Made by a program: the position numbers and the translations under genes. 64,000 nucleotides of DNA from JAFMDF01 sp965222705 (lineage in GTDB: Bacteria; Bacteroidota; Bacteroidia; Chitinophagales; Saprospiraceae): positions 102,054-166,053 of the forward strand of contig CBDCUO010000026.1 in NCBI GenBank assembly GCA_965222705.1, given 5' to 3'. Of the stretch, positions 36,227 through 45,355 are shown piece after piece. The notes beneath the pieces were generated by a model that searched no databases, was not told where the DNA came from, and saw nothing but the letters and a program-made list of their open reading frames with translations. Each line of letters opens with the position of its first letter. Within the stretch, counting starts at the first letter, position 1.

Positions 36227-38185
36227 CTAAATAGAATTGCGCTCTGGAATCATCCCATTATCGCTCGGCGTGTCCACGCCGTGAGGTCGCTCACCAATCA
36301 GTTTTTCTACATCGGATTTTAGCAATACCTCTTTTTCCAGTAATTGGTTTGCTAATAATTCCAGTTCTTTTTTCTTTTCTCGCAGTAATTTTTTAGCTCT
36401 TTCATATTGAGAATCGATTAGTTTTCTGACCTCTTCATCAATCATGGTAGCCGTTTCATCCGAATAAGGCTTGTTAAACTGGTCTTGCTGCATGCCATAA
36501 AAAGAAACATTACCTACTTTTTTATTCATTCCGTATATTGCTACCATGCTGTAAGCCATCTTGGTCACTTGGTCTAAATCGTTTTGTGCTCCTGTAGAAA
36601 TTTTGTCAAATGTCACCGACTCTGCGGCCCTGCCTCCCAAAGTCATACACATCCTATCCAACAATTGCTCTGTGCGGGTAATGTATTCTTCTTTTGGTAG
36701 ATACTGGGCATAGCCCAATGTACCGATGCCCCTGGGTACAATGGTCACTTTTACCAAAGGAGAAGCATGCTCTAAAAACCAACCGCAAATAGCGTGGCCA
36801 GCTTCATGGTAGGCGATAATCTGTTTTTCGCTCGGCGAAATCAACTTATTCTTCTTCTCCAAGCCGCCAATTACTCGATCCAAGGCATAATTGAAGTCAT
36901 CCAGACTGACAGCTTTTTTTTCTCGACGAGCTGCTACCAAAGCGGCTTCGTTGCAAACATTGGCAATATCTGCCCCTGCAAAGCCGGGAGTCATTTCCGC
37001 CAAAACGGAAGGAGATATGTCGGGGCCAGTCTTTATTTTTTTCAAATGCACTCGAAAAATAGCTTCTCTTCCCTTTAAATCAGGTCGATCAATACCAATT
37101 TGGCGATCAAACCGCCCCGGCCGTAGCAAGGCGTTATCCAGTACGTCGGGTCTGTTGGTTGCCGCCATTAGTATTACCCCTTTATCGGTACTAAAACCGT
37201 CCATTTCCACCAGTAGTTGATTCAAAGTATTTTCTCTTTCATCATTGCCCCCTTGCATGGCACCTCTTCCCCTTGCGCGACCAATGGCATCAATTTCGTC
37301 AATGAAAACAATGCAAGGCGCTTTCTCTCTAGCTTGTTTGAACAAGTCCCGCACCCGAGAAGCACCAACGCCGACGAACATTTCGACGAAATCAGAACCA
37401 GAAATGGAAAAGAAAGGGACACCTGCTTCTCCTGCAACCGCCTTCGCCAATAACGTTTTGCCAGTTCCTGGAGGACCTACTAATAAAACTCCTTTGGGAA
37501 TTTTTCCGCCCAAAGCGGTATATTTTTTGGGATTTTTTAAAAAATCTACTACTTCCATTACCTCAACCTTCGCTTCGTCCAAGCCGGCTACATCCTGAAA
37601 AGTAACGTTTACTTTAGCGTTATTATCAAAAAGAGTGGCTTTTGATTTGCCAATATTAAAAATTTGGGAGCCCGGCCCACCTGCTCCGCCGCCGACCCTT
37701 CTCATGATAAAAATCCAAATAGCTACGATGATTAAAATGGGAAGCACCCAGCCCAAAAGAGGAGTTAGCCAATCTTTTTGTTCTTTATAAAGGATAGTGA
37801 ATCGCTCCTTTTGAGGCAGCGATTTTTTTAATTCATCTATATCTTGTTTAAAGGCTTCTGGTATGCCAATATTGAACACAAAATGGGGGCGAGGTCCGAT
37901 TTTGCTTTTAGAAGCATCTGGATATTTTCCAGAAACTAGTGCTTCTTCTGTCAAGTAGACGTTGGCCAGTTTCAAATTAGTGACTTCCACTTTTTCGACA
38001 TCTCCCTCCTTTGCCATAGATTCAAACTTATCCCAGTCTATTTGTTTATTGCTGGGATTCGAAACATTGAAAAGCTGCAAGGCAATCAAGAATAAGGCAA
38101 TCATGCCATAAATCCAGTAAGAACTAAACTTGGGCCCGGTCGGCTTTCCGTCCATATTATTTCCACTATTATTTTGTTCTTCCAT
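36227..38185 (-). CDS. ftsH: ATP-dependent zinc metalloprotease FtsH
   Basis: A 652-residue inner-membrane AAA+ protease that degrades damaged membrane proteins and regulators. Two membrane segments (about 22-41 and 146-166) flank a periplasmic domain. The AAA domain has Walker A GPPGTGKT (about 236), Walker B CIVFIDEIDAIG, the second-region-of-homology ATNRPDVLDNALLRPGRFD and the pore-loop MFVGVGAS. The M41 protease domain has HEAGH (about 457) and the downstream zinc aspartate in STGAQNDLDQVT. It starts 122 bp upstream of rsfS's end on the same strand, as in many Bacteroidota. Confidence 0.97.
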   Translation of the reverse strand: MEEQNNSGNNMDGKPTGPKFSSYWIYGMIALFLIALQLFNVSNPSNKQIDWDKFESMAKEGDVEKVEVTNLKLANVYLTEEALVSGKYPDASKSKIGPRPHFVFNIGIPEAFKQDIDELKKSLPQKERFTILYKEQKDWLTPLLGWVLPILIIVAIWIFIMRRVGGGAGGPGSQIFNIGKSKATLFDNNAKVNVTFQDVAGLDEAKVEVMEVVDFLKNPKKYTALGGKIPKGVLLVGPPGTGKTLLAKAVAGEAGVPFFSISGSDFVEMFVGVGASRVRDLFKQAREKAPCIVFIDEIDAIGRARGRGAMQGGNDERENTLNQLLVEMDGFSTDKGVILMAATNRPDVLDNALLRPGRFDRQIGIDRPDLKGREAIFRVHLKKIKTGPDISPSVLAEMTPGFAGADIANVCNEAALVAARREKKAVSLDDFNYALDRVIGGLEKKNKLISPSEKQIIAYHEAGHAICGWFLEHASPLVKVTIVPRGIGTLGYAQYLPKEEYITRTEQLLDRMCMTLGGRAAESVTFDKISTGAQNDLDQVTKMAYSMVAIYGMNKKVGNVSFYGMQQDQFNKPYSDETATMIDEEVRKLIDSQYERAKKLLREKKKELELLANQLLEKEVLLKSDVEKLIGERPHGVDTPSDNGMIPERNSI

Positions 38186-38307
38186 TATCTGTTTTCGTTA
38201 AGCATTTATCTATCTACTTTCCGGCATATTTTAATATTAAACTTTTTAAATTCAATAATTGATTAGCCAGCGGCACTTATTATCGACCAGTCAACCGTTT
38301 TTGAGGT

Positions 38308-38691
38308 CTAAAGGTTATCATATTCCGTAAAGTCTGCATCACTCCAAAGATTTTCCAACTCATAAAAGGCTCTTTTTTCTGGATAAAAGACATGGACAAC
38401 GGTATTAAAATAATCTACTAGAACCCATTGAGCCGCGCGAAGACCCTCCAGGTGAGAGGGTAGCGTACCACCTTCTTCTTTTACTCGCTTTCTTATATTT
38501 TCGGCGATTGCCTGAACTTGGGTAACAGAATCTCCTTCACAAATGATAAAAAAATCTGTCGGAGCCTCTTCTAATTTTCTCAAATCGAGTTTGACAATAT
38601 TTTTCCCTTTAATGTCCTGAATGCTGTCTATTATCAATTCGTTCAATTCTTCAACTGACGGTTTGGATTTGACTAATTGTTTTTGATTCAA
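38308..38691 (-). CDS. rsfS: Ribosomal silencing factor
   Basis: A 127-residue protein of the RsfS/Iojap family. It binds ribosomal protein L14 and blocks subunit joining during starvation. Visible landmarks are DIKGKNIVKLDLRKLEEAPTDFFIICEGDSVTQVQAIAENI and EGLRAAQWVLVDYFNTVVHVFYPEKRAFYELENLW, with the conserved tryptophan and aspartate. Length is typical. It lies upstream of ftsH on the same strand and divergent from birA (196 bp between starts). Confidence 0.94.
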   Translation of the reverse strand: MNQKQLVKSKPSVEELNELIIDSIQDIKGKNIVKLDLRKLEEAPTDFFIICEGDSVTQVQAIAENIRKRVKEEGGTLPSHLEGLRAAQWVLVDYFNTVVHVFYPEKRAFYELENLWSDADFTEYDNL

Positions 38692-38887
38692 ATTTTGAAA
38701 ATCTAATTTTTTGATGATGAAAATGGGATAAATTAACGGTTAATCTGTAAAATTACGAAAATTTTATCCGTAGTTCTGCTTTATTTATTAAGTATCCTGC
38801 TTTTCTTTCAAAGATAAGATTTAAATATAACTATTTGCTGAAAATAAAAGCCTGATTTTTATACTTCTATTTTTTAATACCTATAAT

Positions 38888-39652
38888 TTGAGCAATTTTA
38901 TTAACACCCTTTTTGTTGGAAAGGTTCTCCACCAGTTTGACGCCCTTGCATCTACCAATCAGTTTGCATTAGATTTATTATCAAAAAGCAATCCAAGCGA
39001 AGGAACAGTGGTTCTTACTCGTGACCAATATGCAGGAAAAGGGCAAATTAATAATAAATGGGAGAGCGAAGCAGGCAAAAACCTTACCTTTAGCGTCCTT
39101 CTTTATCCTAAATTCTTAGCAGCTAAAAAACAGTTTTTATTAAGCCAAGTTGTTTCTCTAGCAATTTTTGATGCTTTGAAAGAGTATATATCCAGGGGCT
39201 TAAAGATCAAATGGCCCAACGATTTGTACGTTTTTGATAAAAAAGTAACGGGCATTCTGATTCAAAATAGTTTGAAAGGGTATTTTTTACAAGCATCTGT
39301 TATAGGCATTGGCGTGAATGTTAATCAGATCGTTTTTAGAAGTCATGCGCCCAATCCCACTTCTCTGGCACTTGAAATAAAAAGAGAAATTAATTTGAAC
39401 CAACTTTTATCCGAGCTTTTTTATCATTTAGAAACTCGATATTTGCAACTAAAAGCGGGGAGAATAGAACAATTGCGATTGGATTATATGGATAATTTGT
39501 ACCGATTAGGCAAAGCAAGCTTTTTTAAAAGACCAAACGGAATTATTTTTAAAGGAAAAATTAGGGACATTTCTGAATCGGGCAAATTAATAATAGATAC
39601 CAAAAACGGAAAAGAAAAATTTTCATTAAAAGAAATTGAATATGTTGTTTAG
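38888..39652 (+). CDS. birA: Biotin-[acetyl-CoA-carboxylase] ligase
   Basis: A 254-residue enzyme that attaches biotin to carboxyl-carrier proteins via biotinyl-AMP. It lacks an N-terminal DNA-binding domain, so it is the catalytic-only class. Key motifs are DALASTNQFALDLL, RDQYAGKGQINNKWESEAGKNLTFSVLL (a variant of the GRGRxGRxW loop), IKWPNDLYVFDKKVTGILIQN with the catalytic lysine, and GIGVNVNQ. The start is TTG 38888; no ATG is suitable. Its stop (TAG 39650-39652) overlaps the first bases of a MITE-like element. Confidence 0.9.
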   Translation: MSNFINTLFVGKVLHQFDALASTNQFALDLLSKSNPSEGTVVLTRDQYAGKGQINNKWESEAGKNLTFSVLLYPKFLAAKKQFLLSQVVSLAIFDALKEYISRGLKIKWPNDLYVFDKKVTGILIQNSLKGYFLQASVIGIGVNVNQIVFRSHAPNPTSLALEIKREINLNQLLSELFYHLETRYLQLKAGRIEQLRLDYMDNLYRLGKASFFKRPNGIIFKGKIRDISESGKLIIDTKNGKEKFSLKEIEYVV

Positions 39653-39813
39653 AGTATGTTTAAAATTCATCCTTTGGACTGCAAATTTATCTTTTCGAAC
39701 CTGACTTTAGCTATTTTTCGCCCCATAGCTTGGGCTATGCGACTCAAAATGAGCTTTGTCAGAACCGAAAATCTAAAATTTTCGCCATCAAAAACGAAAT
39801 TTAAACATACTCT
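39651..39813. mobile_element. MITE-like palindromic element, 163 bp
   Basis: Terminal inverted repeats of 18 bp: AGAGTATGTTTAAAATTC at 39651-39668 and GAAATTTAAACATACTCT at 39796-39813 (17 of 18 complementary). The interior is an imperfect palindrome too, centred on CATAGC...GCTATG, so the whole element could fold into one long hairpin. No coding capacity. No clean target duplication was found. The internal GACTTTAGCTATTT (39703-39716) resembles the terminal repeats of the adjacent insertion sequence. Confidence 0.6.
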
Positions 39814-39816
39814 TAA

Positions 39817-41260
39817 CTCGACTTTAGCCATTTGAAAATAAAAAGAGAATTCTTAAAGATGAGTAAATTTGATTCGCCAAAATCAATAAAAAATGTTTAC
39901 TCTTCCAAAAGAATTCTTGCAGCAAATATCGGTATTTGCTCCGATATTTAGCCACAAGGTCTTTGAACATGCAAAATTTTTACTACTAGGTAGTATTTTA
40001 GTAGTCGGTCGTCGTACAGTCTGTAGTGCCTTAAGAGCAGTTGGACTTAGTAACGAAAAACGTTTTCATAAATACCATCGAGTCCTAAGTAGAGCCAAGT
40101 GGTCGTGCTATAAATCAGCCCATATTTTATTACTTCAACTTGTCAAACATTTTTCCCTATCGTCTGAGCCATTAATTTTTGGCATAGATGAAACAATAGA
40201 AAGAAGACGAGGAAAAGCAATAAAGACAAAAGGCATTTATAGAGACCCAGTGCGATCTTCCAAAAGTCACTTTGTCAAGTGTAGCGGTCTAAGATGGATT
40301 AGTATGATGCTTCTAACACCCATCAGTTGGGCTAACCGAGTATGGGCATTACCATTTCTGACGGTACTGGCTCCTTCTGAACGGTACAATGAGCAAAATG
40401 GCAAACAGCATAAGAAAATAACCGATTGGGCTCGCCAGATGATGTTGCAACTAAGTCGTTGGTTGCCTAATCGCTTGATTATCATTGTGGCAGACTCTTC
40501 TTATGCGGTCATTGAACTACTAGCAGCTGTGCGTAATCATGTTTGTGTCATCACTCGGTTGCGTCTAGATGCTGCACTTTATGATTTTGTTCCTCAAAGA
40601 CCTAAAGGGCGTCCTGGACGAAATCGTAAAAAGGGTCAGCGATTAAAAAATCTAGAACAACTAGCTGATGACCCAACCACTCAATGGGTAAAACTGACTA
40701 TTCCTAAATGGTACAATCATGGACAAGTAGAATTATTAATTGCTACAGGAACTGCCATTTGGTATCATTCAGGAATGAGGCCTTTACCTATTCGATGGGG
40801 TTTGATTAAGGACCCTAATGGAGTTATTAAAACAAGTGCCTTATTATGTACTAAATTAGACTTACCTATTCTTGAGATTATTAACTTCTTTATCCGAAGA
40901 TGGACGGTTGAAGTCACTTTTGAAGAAGTCAGAACTCATTTAGGAGTAGAAACTCAAAGACAATGGTCTGATAAAGCAATAGCTAGAACAACTCCAATTT
41001 TGATGGCGTTATTTAGCATCATCACCATTATGACCGATAAGCTACACCAACAAAATTTATTAGTAGTAAAAACGACAGCATGGTATCAAAAATCACATCC
41101 GACTTTTTCGGATGCTATCGCCTCTGTTAGATTGCTAATTTGGCGAAATAATTATTTTTCAATGTCTAGGGATAAACCTGACATTCATAAATTAAATCAA
41201 CATTGGCTTGACCATTTATTTTTTATGGCTACCAGAGCTGCTTAAATGGCTAAAGTCAAG
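39817..41260 (+). mobile_element. Insertion sequence 1 (IS701/IS4-superfamily type), 1444 bp
   Basis: Terminal inverted repeats of about 20 bp: CTCGACTTTAGCCATTTGAA at 39817-39836 and its near-complement at 41241-41260 (17 of 20 match). CTTAA at 39812-39816 and 41261-41265 flanks the element as a 5-bp target duplication. It contains one intact transposase gene. The right end is 17 bp from the cinA start codon and the left end touches the MITE-like element. Confidence 0.88.
39893..41245 (+). CDS. DDE transposase of insertion sequence 1
   Basis: A 450-residue transposase of the DDE superfamily-endonuclease type used by IS701-like elements. The catalytic aspartates are likely in FGIDETIERRRG and VADSSYAVIELLA, and the glutamate in RRWTVEVTFEEVRTHLGVETQRQWS. 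The N-terminal part (RTVCSALRAVGLSNEKRFHKYHRVLSRAKW) is typical of this group. The gene fills almost the whole element and ends 15 bp inside the right repeat border. It appears intact and so potentially active. Family name by recognition only; an IS4-group label is the alternative. Confidence 0.85.
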   Translation: MFTLPKEFLQQISVFAPIFSHKVFEHAKFLLLGSILVVGRRTVCSALRAVGLSNEKRFHKYHRVLSRAKWSCYKSAHILLLQLVKHFSLSSEPLIFGIDETIERRRGKAIKTKGIYRDPVRSSKSHFVKCSGLRWISMMLLTPISWANRVWALPFLTVLAPSERYNEQNGKQHKKITDWARQMMLQLSRWLPNRLIIIVADSSYAVIELLAAVRNHVCVITRLRLDAALYDFVPQRPKGRPGRNRKKGQRLKNLEQLADDPTTQWVKLTIPKWYNHGQVELLIATGTAIWYHSGMRPLPIRWGLIKDPNGVIKTSALLCTKLDLPILEIINFFIRRWTVEVTFEEVRTHLGVETQRQWSDKAIARTTPILMALFSIITIMTDKLHQQNLLVVKTTAWYQKSHPTFSDAIASVRLLIWRNNYFSMSRDKPDIHKLNQHWLDHLFFMATRAA

Positions 41261-41277
41261 CTTAAATGAATTTATAA

Positions 41278-42546
41278 ATGAATGTAAGCATAATTACCAT
41301 TGGGGAGGAAATTTTGATTGGCCAAATTGTTGATACCAATTCAGCCTGGATGGCTCAACAACTCAATCTGATTGGTGCAAAAGTTACCCAAATTTATTCT
41401 ATAGGCGACACCTTTGAGGATATTGCAAATGCACTAGATATAGCACTCAAACAAGCAGATGTCGTTTTAATGACAGGCGGGTTAGGTTCGACTAAAGACG
41501 ATATTACTAAAAAGGTAATTGCTGATTTTTTAGGCGCGGAGATGCAGTTTCACCAGGCAACCTGGGAAAAAATTCAGCAATTATTCCAACGCTGGGGACG
41601 CAGTACCACGCCTGCTCATCGAGAGCAATGTTTTATGCCCTCCAACGCTATCTTACTCAATAATAAAATGGGAACGGCTCCGGGAATGTGGTTTGAAAAA
41701 GACCAAAAAGTGATCGTTTCAATGCCCGGCGTGCCTTATGAAATGAAATATTTAATGGAATTTGAAGTGATTCCAAAATTAAAAATTCGCTTCTCTGGAA
41801 AGCCAATCGCTCATCGAACTATTTTGACCGTGGGGGAAGGGGAATCCAGGATTGCCGCTCGCATTGAAACCATTGAAAATAACCTCCCGTCCAATGTCAA
41901 GTTGGCTTTTTTGCCGGCTTTGGGTACGGTGCGTTTGCGCTTGAGCGGTAGAGCAGAAAATGGGGAAGATATAGCCGCCATTTTGGACAAAAAAGTGGCA
42001 GAAATAAAAACCCTCATCCCTGACCTGATCTACGGCTATGGAACGGAAACGCTGGAGGGAGTCATAGGAAAAAGGTTAAGGGAAAATAAATTAACCTTGG
42101 CTACTGCAGAAAGCTGTACGGGTGGTCTCTTAGCCTATAAAATCACGGCGGCTTCGGGAGCTTCTGATTATTTTAAAGGAAGTATTATTGCCTATGCCAA
42201 TGAGGTCAAAATGAGCCAACTTCAGGTTAAAAAAACAACATTGATGGAGTACGGAGCGGTAAGTGAACAGACCGTAAAAGAAATGATTCAGGGACTGCTG
42301 TCTACGCTGGATGCAGATATAGGGATCGCCATTTCTGGTATTGCAGGTCCTAAAGGAGGCAGCCCTGAAAAGCCCGTCGGCACTATTTGGCTGGCTATTG
42401 GAAATAAACAAACAATAGAGACAATAAAACTGCAACTGAGCAAGGATCGGCTTAAAAATATTCAATATACAACGGTCGTAGCAATGAATAGAATTCGCTT
42501 GTTTATTCAGGCACATTATACTGAAACAGGGAGTGCTTTGGAATAG
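41278..42546 (+). CDS. cinA: CinA family nicotinamide-nucleotide amidohydrolase / damage-inducible protein
   Basis: A 422-residue two-domain protein. The N-terminal molybdopterin-binding-like domain (about 1-170) has IITIGEEILIGQIVDTNSAWMAQQLN and LMTGGLGSTKDDITKK and in homologues shows ADP-ribose pyrophosphatase activity. The C-terminal domain (about 265-422) has TAESCTGGLLAYKITAASGASDYFKGSIIAYANEVK and ISGIAGPKGGSPEKPVGTIWLAI, the NMN deamidase part of NAD salvage. Its start codon lies 17 bp beyond the right end of insertion sequence 1, so its original promoter region is separated from it by that element and the MITE. Confidence 0.93.
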   Translation: MNVSIITIGEEILIGQIVDTNSAWMAQQLNLIGAKVTQIYSIGDTFEDIANALDIALKQADVVLMTGGLGSTKDDITKKVIADFLGAEMQFHQATWEKIQQLFQRWGRSTTPAHREQCFMPSNAILLNNKMGTAPGMWFEKDQKVIVSMPGVPYEMKYLMEFEVIPKLKIRFSGKPIAHRTILTVGEGESRIAARIETIENNLPSNVKLAFLPALGTVRLRLSGRAENGEDIAAILDKKVAEIKTLIPDLIYGYGTETLEGVIGKRLRENKLTLATAESCTGGLLAYKITAASGASDYFKGSIIAYANEVKMSQLQVKKTTLMEYGAVSEQTVKEMIQGLLSTLDADIGIAISGIAGPKGGSPEKPVGTIWLAIGNKQTIETIKLQLSKDRLKNIQYTTVVAMNRIRLFIQAHYTETGSALE

Positions 42547-42568
42547 CAGGCTGAAAGCCTTAATTTTG
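42537..42568 (+). promoter_or_regulatory. Candidate promoter for the E2 gene, overlapping a cinA terminator hairpin
   Basis: TTTG at 42537-42540 and TAATTTTG at 42561-42568 are 24 bp apart start to start, a good match to the Bacteroidota TTTG/TAnnTTTG spacing. A small hairpin AGGCT-GAA-AGCCT at 42548-42560 sits between them and may end cinA transcripts. Confidence 0.45.
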
Positions 42569-42669
42569 CAATATATAGCGGACCTTAGTCACTTTGAATG
42601 GCCTAATTTTAAAATCTGCTGTACGAAACAAAAGTAAACCTAACCAAATAAGCTGAAAGTATTAATATT

Positions 42670-43995
42670 ATGGCGCAAGTAGAATTGTTTATGCCCAAAA
42701 TGGGAGAAAGCATTATGGAGGCAACGATTATTAAGTGGTTGAAAAAAGTAGGTGAAAAAATAGAAATGGATGAAATACTTTTAGAAATTGCCACGGATAA
42801 AGTTGATTCGGACGTGCCGTCTCCCGTCAATGGAACGGTCGCCAAAATCTTATTTGAAGAAGGAGAAACAGTCGAAGTTGGAAAAGCCATTGCATTAATT
42901 GCAACCGAAGGAGAGGAAATAATGCCCGAAGCTTCTCCCACCGTCCCTAAAGTGTTAGAAACAACTGAACAGTACGAAGAAGAGGTTCCCTCACCGGTAA
43001 CCGAGCAGGCGGCCTTGACGACGGCCTCTGTCGAAAAGTCGGCTCGCCCAAGCAGTAGCAAACGATTTTACTCCCCATTGGTTAGAACTATCGCTCAAAA
43101 GGAAAATATCAGTACCGCTGAGCTGGATCAAATTGAAGGAACTGGACTCAATGGCCGAGTGACCAAAAAAGACATTTTACATTACGTGAAATCGGGCAAA
43201 TCTCCTGCCTCCATTCCAACTCGTCCGTCTGTAGCTACCTCTATGCCGATTGTCGAAGCTAATGGAGTTGGTAAATCCACTAGCGGCAATACCGAAATTA
43301 TTGAAATGGATCGAATGCGCCGATTGATCGCTGACCACATGGTCCGATCCAAGCATACCTCTCCTCACGTAACCTCTTTTGTAGAAGTGGACGTGACGGA
43401 CCTCGTCAATTGGCGAAATAAGGTAAAGCAGGAGTTTCAATCAAAATATAAGGAAAAGATTACCTTTACGCCCATTTTCATTGAAGCCGTAGTAAAAGCA
43501 ATCAAGGACTTTCCGATGGTGAATGTTTCTGTTGACGGCTATAAAATTATTGTAAAAAAAGATATTAATATTGGAATGGCAACTGCGTTGCCTTCTGGCA
43601 ATTTGATTGTACCTGTCATAAAAAATGCTGACCATTATAGCTTAGTGGGTTTAACAAAAAAAGTAAATGAATTAGCCGAAAGAGGTAGAAAGAATGCTCT
43701 AAAACCAGAAGAAATTCAAGGAGGCACTTTTACCCTAACCAATGTAGGTACTTTTGGAAATATCATGGGCGTTCCCATTATTAATCAGCCGCAGGTAGCC
43801 ATTATGTCCACCGGAGCGATCAAGAAGAAACCAGCCGTGCTGGAAACAGAATTTGGCGATGTAATTGCCGTCCGACATTTAATGTTTCTTTCCTTATCTT
43901 ATGACCACAGAGTGGTTGATGGTATGCTGGGTGGTTCTTTTTTGAGAAGAGTGGGAGATTATTTGGAAGCATTTGATACAGCGCAAAATATTTAG
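42670..43995 (+). CDS. 2-oxoacid dehydrogenase E2 (dihydrolipoamide acyltransferase)
   Basis: A 441-residue E2 core subunit of a pyruvate or branched-chain 2-oxoacid dehydrogenase complex. Domains in order: one lipoyl domain (about 3-78; lipoylated lysine in EIATDKVDSDVP, about residue 45), a low-complexity linker (about 80-135), a peripheral-subunit-binding domain (SPLVRTIAQKENISTAELDQIEGTGLNGRVTKKDIL, about 137-175), and the CoA-dependent acyltransferase domain with the catalytic LSYDHRVVDGMLGG near the C-terminus. E1 and E3 genes are not here, so the substrate is open; branched-chain and pyruvate types look alike at this level. Insertion sequence 2 lies 25 bp after its stop. Confidence 0.92.
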   Translation: MAQVELFMPKMGESIMEATIIKWLKKVGEKIEMDEILLEIATDKVDSDVPSPVNGTVAKILFEEGETVEVGKAIALIATEGEEIMPEASPTVPKVLETTEQYEEEVPSPVTEQAALTTASVEKSARPSSSKRFYSPLVRTIAQKENISTAELDQIEGTGLNGRVTKKDILHYVKSGKSPASIPTRPSVATSMPIVEANGVGKSTSGNTEIIEMDRMRRLIADHMVRSKHTSPHVTSFVEVDVTDLVNWRNKVKQEFQSKYKEKITFTPIFIEAVVKAIKDFPMVNVSVDGYKIIVKKDINIGMATALPSGNLIVPVIKNADHYSLVGLTKKVNELAERGRKNALKPEEIQGGTFTLTNVGTFGNIMGVPIINQPQVAIMSTGAIKKKPAVLETEFGDVIAVRHLMFLSLSYDHRVVDGMLGGSFLRRVGDYLEAFDTAQNI

Positions 43996-44020
43996 AGAAA
44001 TTATTCTTTAGTCGTTACTT

Positions 44021-45307
44021 TAAACTCGTGAACAATAAGAAAAAAATATAATAAAAAGTTCTATAAAAAAATAACGGACTCGAAAAGCAATTTTATTGCT
44101 TTATTGAAAAATGGTAACAATAAAAACGAGTCCGCTGCTTGCAAAGATAGCGCAAGTCAGCGCTATTATTGAGCATTTAAAGGATGGAAAAATATATACT
44201 ATCCTTGTATTGGCATGTTGTATTCTACGCTGCCGCAGTTGTTGTTTGAATCATTGTAAAGTCGAACATGAATGTGTAAGTGGTGAAAAAGCCAAATTAA
44301 CTACTGTTTATGGTAGATTTAAGCGAGTCTTCCAAACAGGAAAAGGAGCTAAAGTCCACAAAACGGTATTTGTACTAATTCTCCATTTGGTTTACCCTTT
44401 TATCAGTCCTTATTTAATAGTTGATAGAACTGAATTTACAATAGGCGACCGTTGGGTTAATCTTTTAGTATTCGGTGTAGTATGCAAAGGCGTACTAATT
44501 CCTTTGGTCTGGCAAGATTTGGGAGAACGTAAATCTTCCTCTCAAAAAGAACGCCTGATACTGTTGGATAAACTGTTAGCATGGTGGAAAGCAAGCGGTT
44601 TACCTAGACCAACTTTATCTCTTTTAGGGGATAGAGAGTTTATAGGTCAAACGTGGTTAATGGCACTTCAAAGAAGAGACCTAACCTTTGTCATTCGCCT
44701 AAAAACCAACCTGAGATTCAAGGTTTGGTATAAAGGCGATTTGAAGGATAGAACCATTAGATTGAAAGTCCTAGAGAAATATATGCACAAAAAAGGACTG
44801 AATCATATGGAAATCGTGATTTTAGATGAGTTAATTCTAAATTTCGTGGTCATTCCAAATGATGATACTAATGCCAAAGAACCTTTTATTTACTTGATTA
44901 CTAATTTGGATAACCTTTCAATCGTTGCAACACTTTATAGAAAGCGTTGGCAAATTGAATGTTGTTTCAAACATCTCAAATCAAATGGATTTGATTTAGA
45001 AAAAACAGCCCTAGAAGGGGCACACAAACAAGAAATCTTGTTTTCCATTCTTGCTTTAACCTATGTTTTGGCAATAATGGAAGGAATTCTTAATGATTAC
45101 GACAATACAGTAAAACAAAGAACTTTTTCGAATGGCAAAACTTACAAAGAAAAATCGCTATTCGTTTTTGGTTTTGAAATACTAAAACCAAAGGTGGACA
45201 ATATGAAATTGCTACTGAGGCATCTTAAACAACTTTTGATTTTTTGCCTAAAACAATTTAAATATCCACATTTTTATTATACTTGATTTTTATTGTTCAC
45301 GAGTAAA
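44021..45307 (+). mobile_element. Insertion sequence 2 (IS4 family), 1287 bp
   Basis: A perfect 15-bp inverted repeat, ACTCGTGAACAATAA at 44024-44038 and its complement at 45290-45304, lies 3 bp in from each end. TCGTTACTT directly flanks the element at 44012-44020 and 45308-45316 as a 9-bp target duplication. One intact transposase gene inside. It is inserted between the E2 and DUF3127 genes. Confidence 0.93.
44111..45286 (+). CDS. IS4-family transposase of insertion sequence 2
   Basis: A 391-residue DDE transposase. The IS4 signature is present: the first catalytic aspartate in YLIVDRTEFTIG, a second in LLGDREFIGQTWL, and the YREK-like block YRKRWQIECCFKHLKSNGFDLEKTALEG with the glutamate. 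The N-terminus has CCILRCRSCCLNHC, unusually cysteine-rich. No frameshift or stop is seen, so it may be active. It sits centrally within the inverted repeats with 90 bp upstream and 21 bp downstream. Confidence 0.9.
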   Translation: MVTIKTSPLLAKIAQVSAIIEHLKDGKIYTILVLACCILRCRSCCLNHCKVEHECVSGEKAKLTTVYGRFKRVFQTGKGAKVHKTVFVLILHLVYPFISPYLIVDRTEFTIGDRWVNLLVFGVVCKGVLIPLVWQDLGERKSSSQKERLILLDKLLAWWKASGLPRPTLSLLGDREFIGQTWLMALQRRDLTFVIRLKTNLRFKVWYKGDLKDRTIRLKVLEKYMHKKGLNHMEIVILDELILNFVVIPNDDTNAKEPFIYLITNLDNLSIVATLYRKRWQIECCFKHLKSNGFDLEKTALEGAHKQEILFSILALTYVLAIMEGILNDYDNTVKQRTFSNGKTYKEKSLFVFGFEILKPKVDNMKLLLRHLKQLLIFCLKQFKYPHFYYT

Positions 45308-45355
45308 TCGTTACTTATAAAAAAAATATTGTTTTATTTAGAAAAATAAAAATTC

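Noticed and set aside
40267..40485. Reverse-strand frame inside the transposase of insertion sequence 1
   Set aside because: Shadow of the transposase; no start context or motif.
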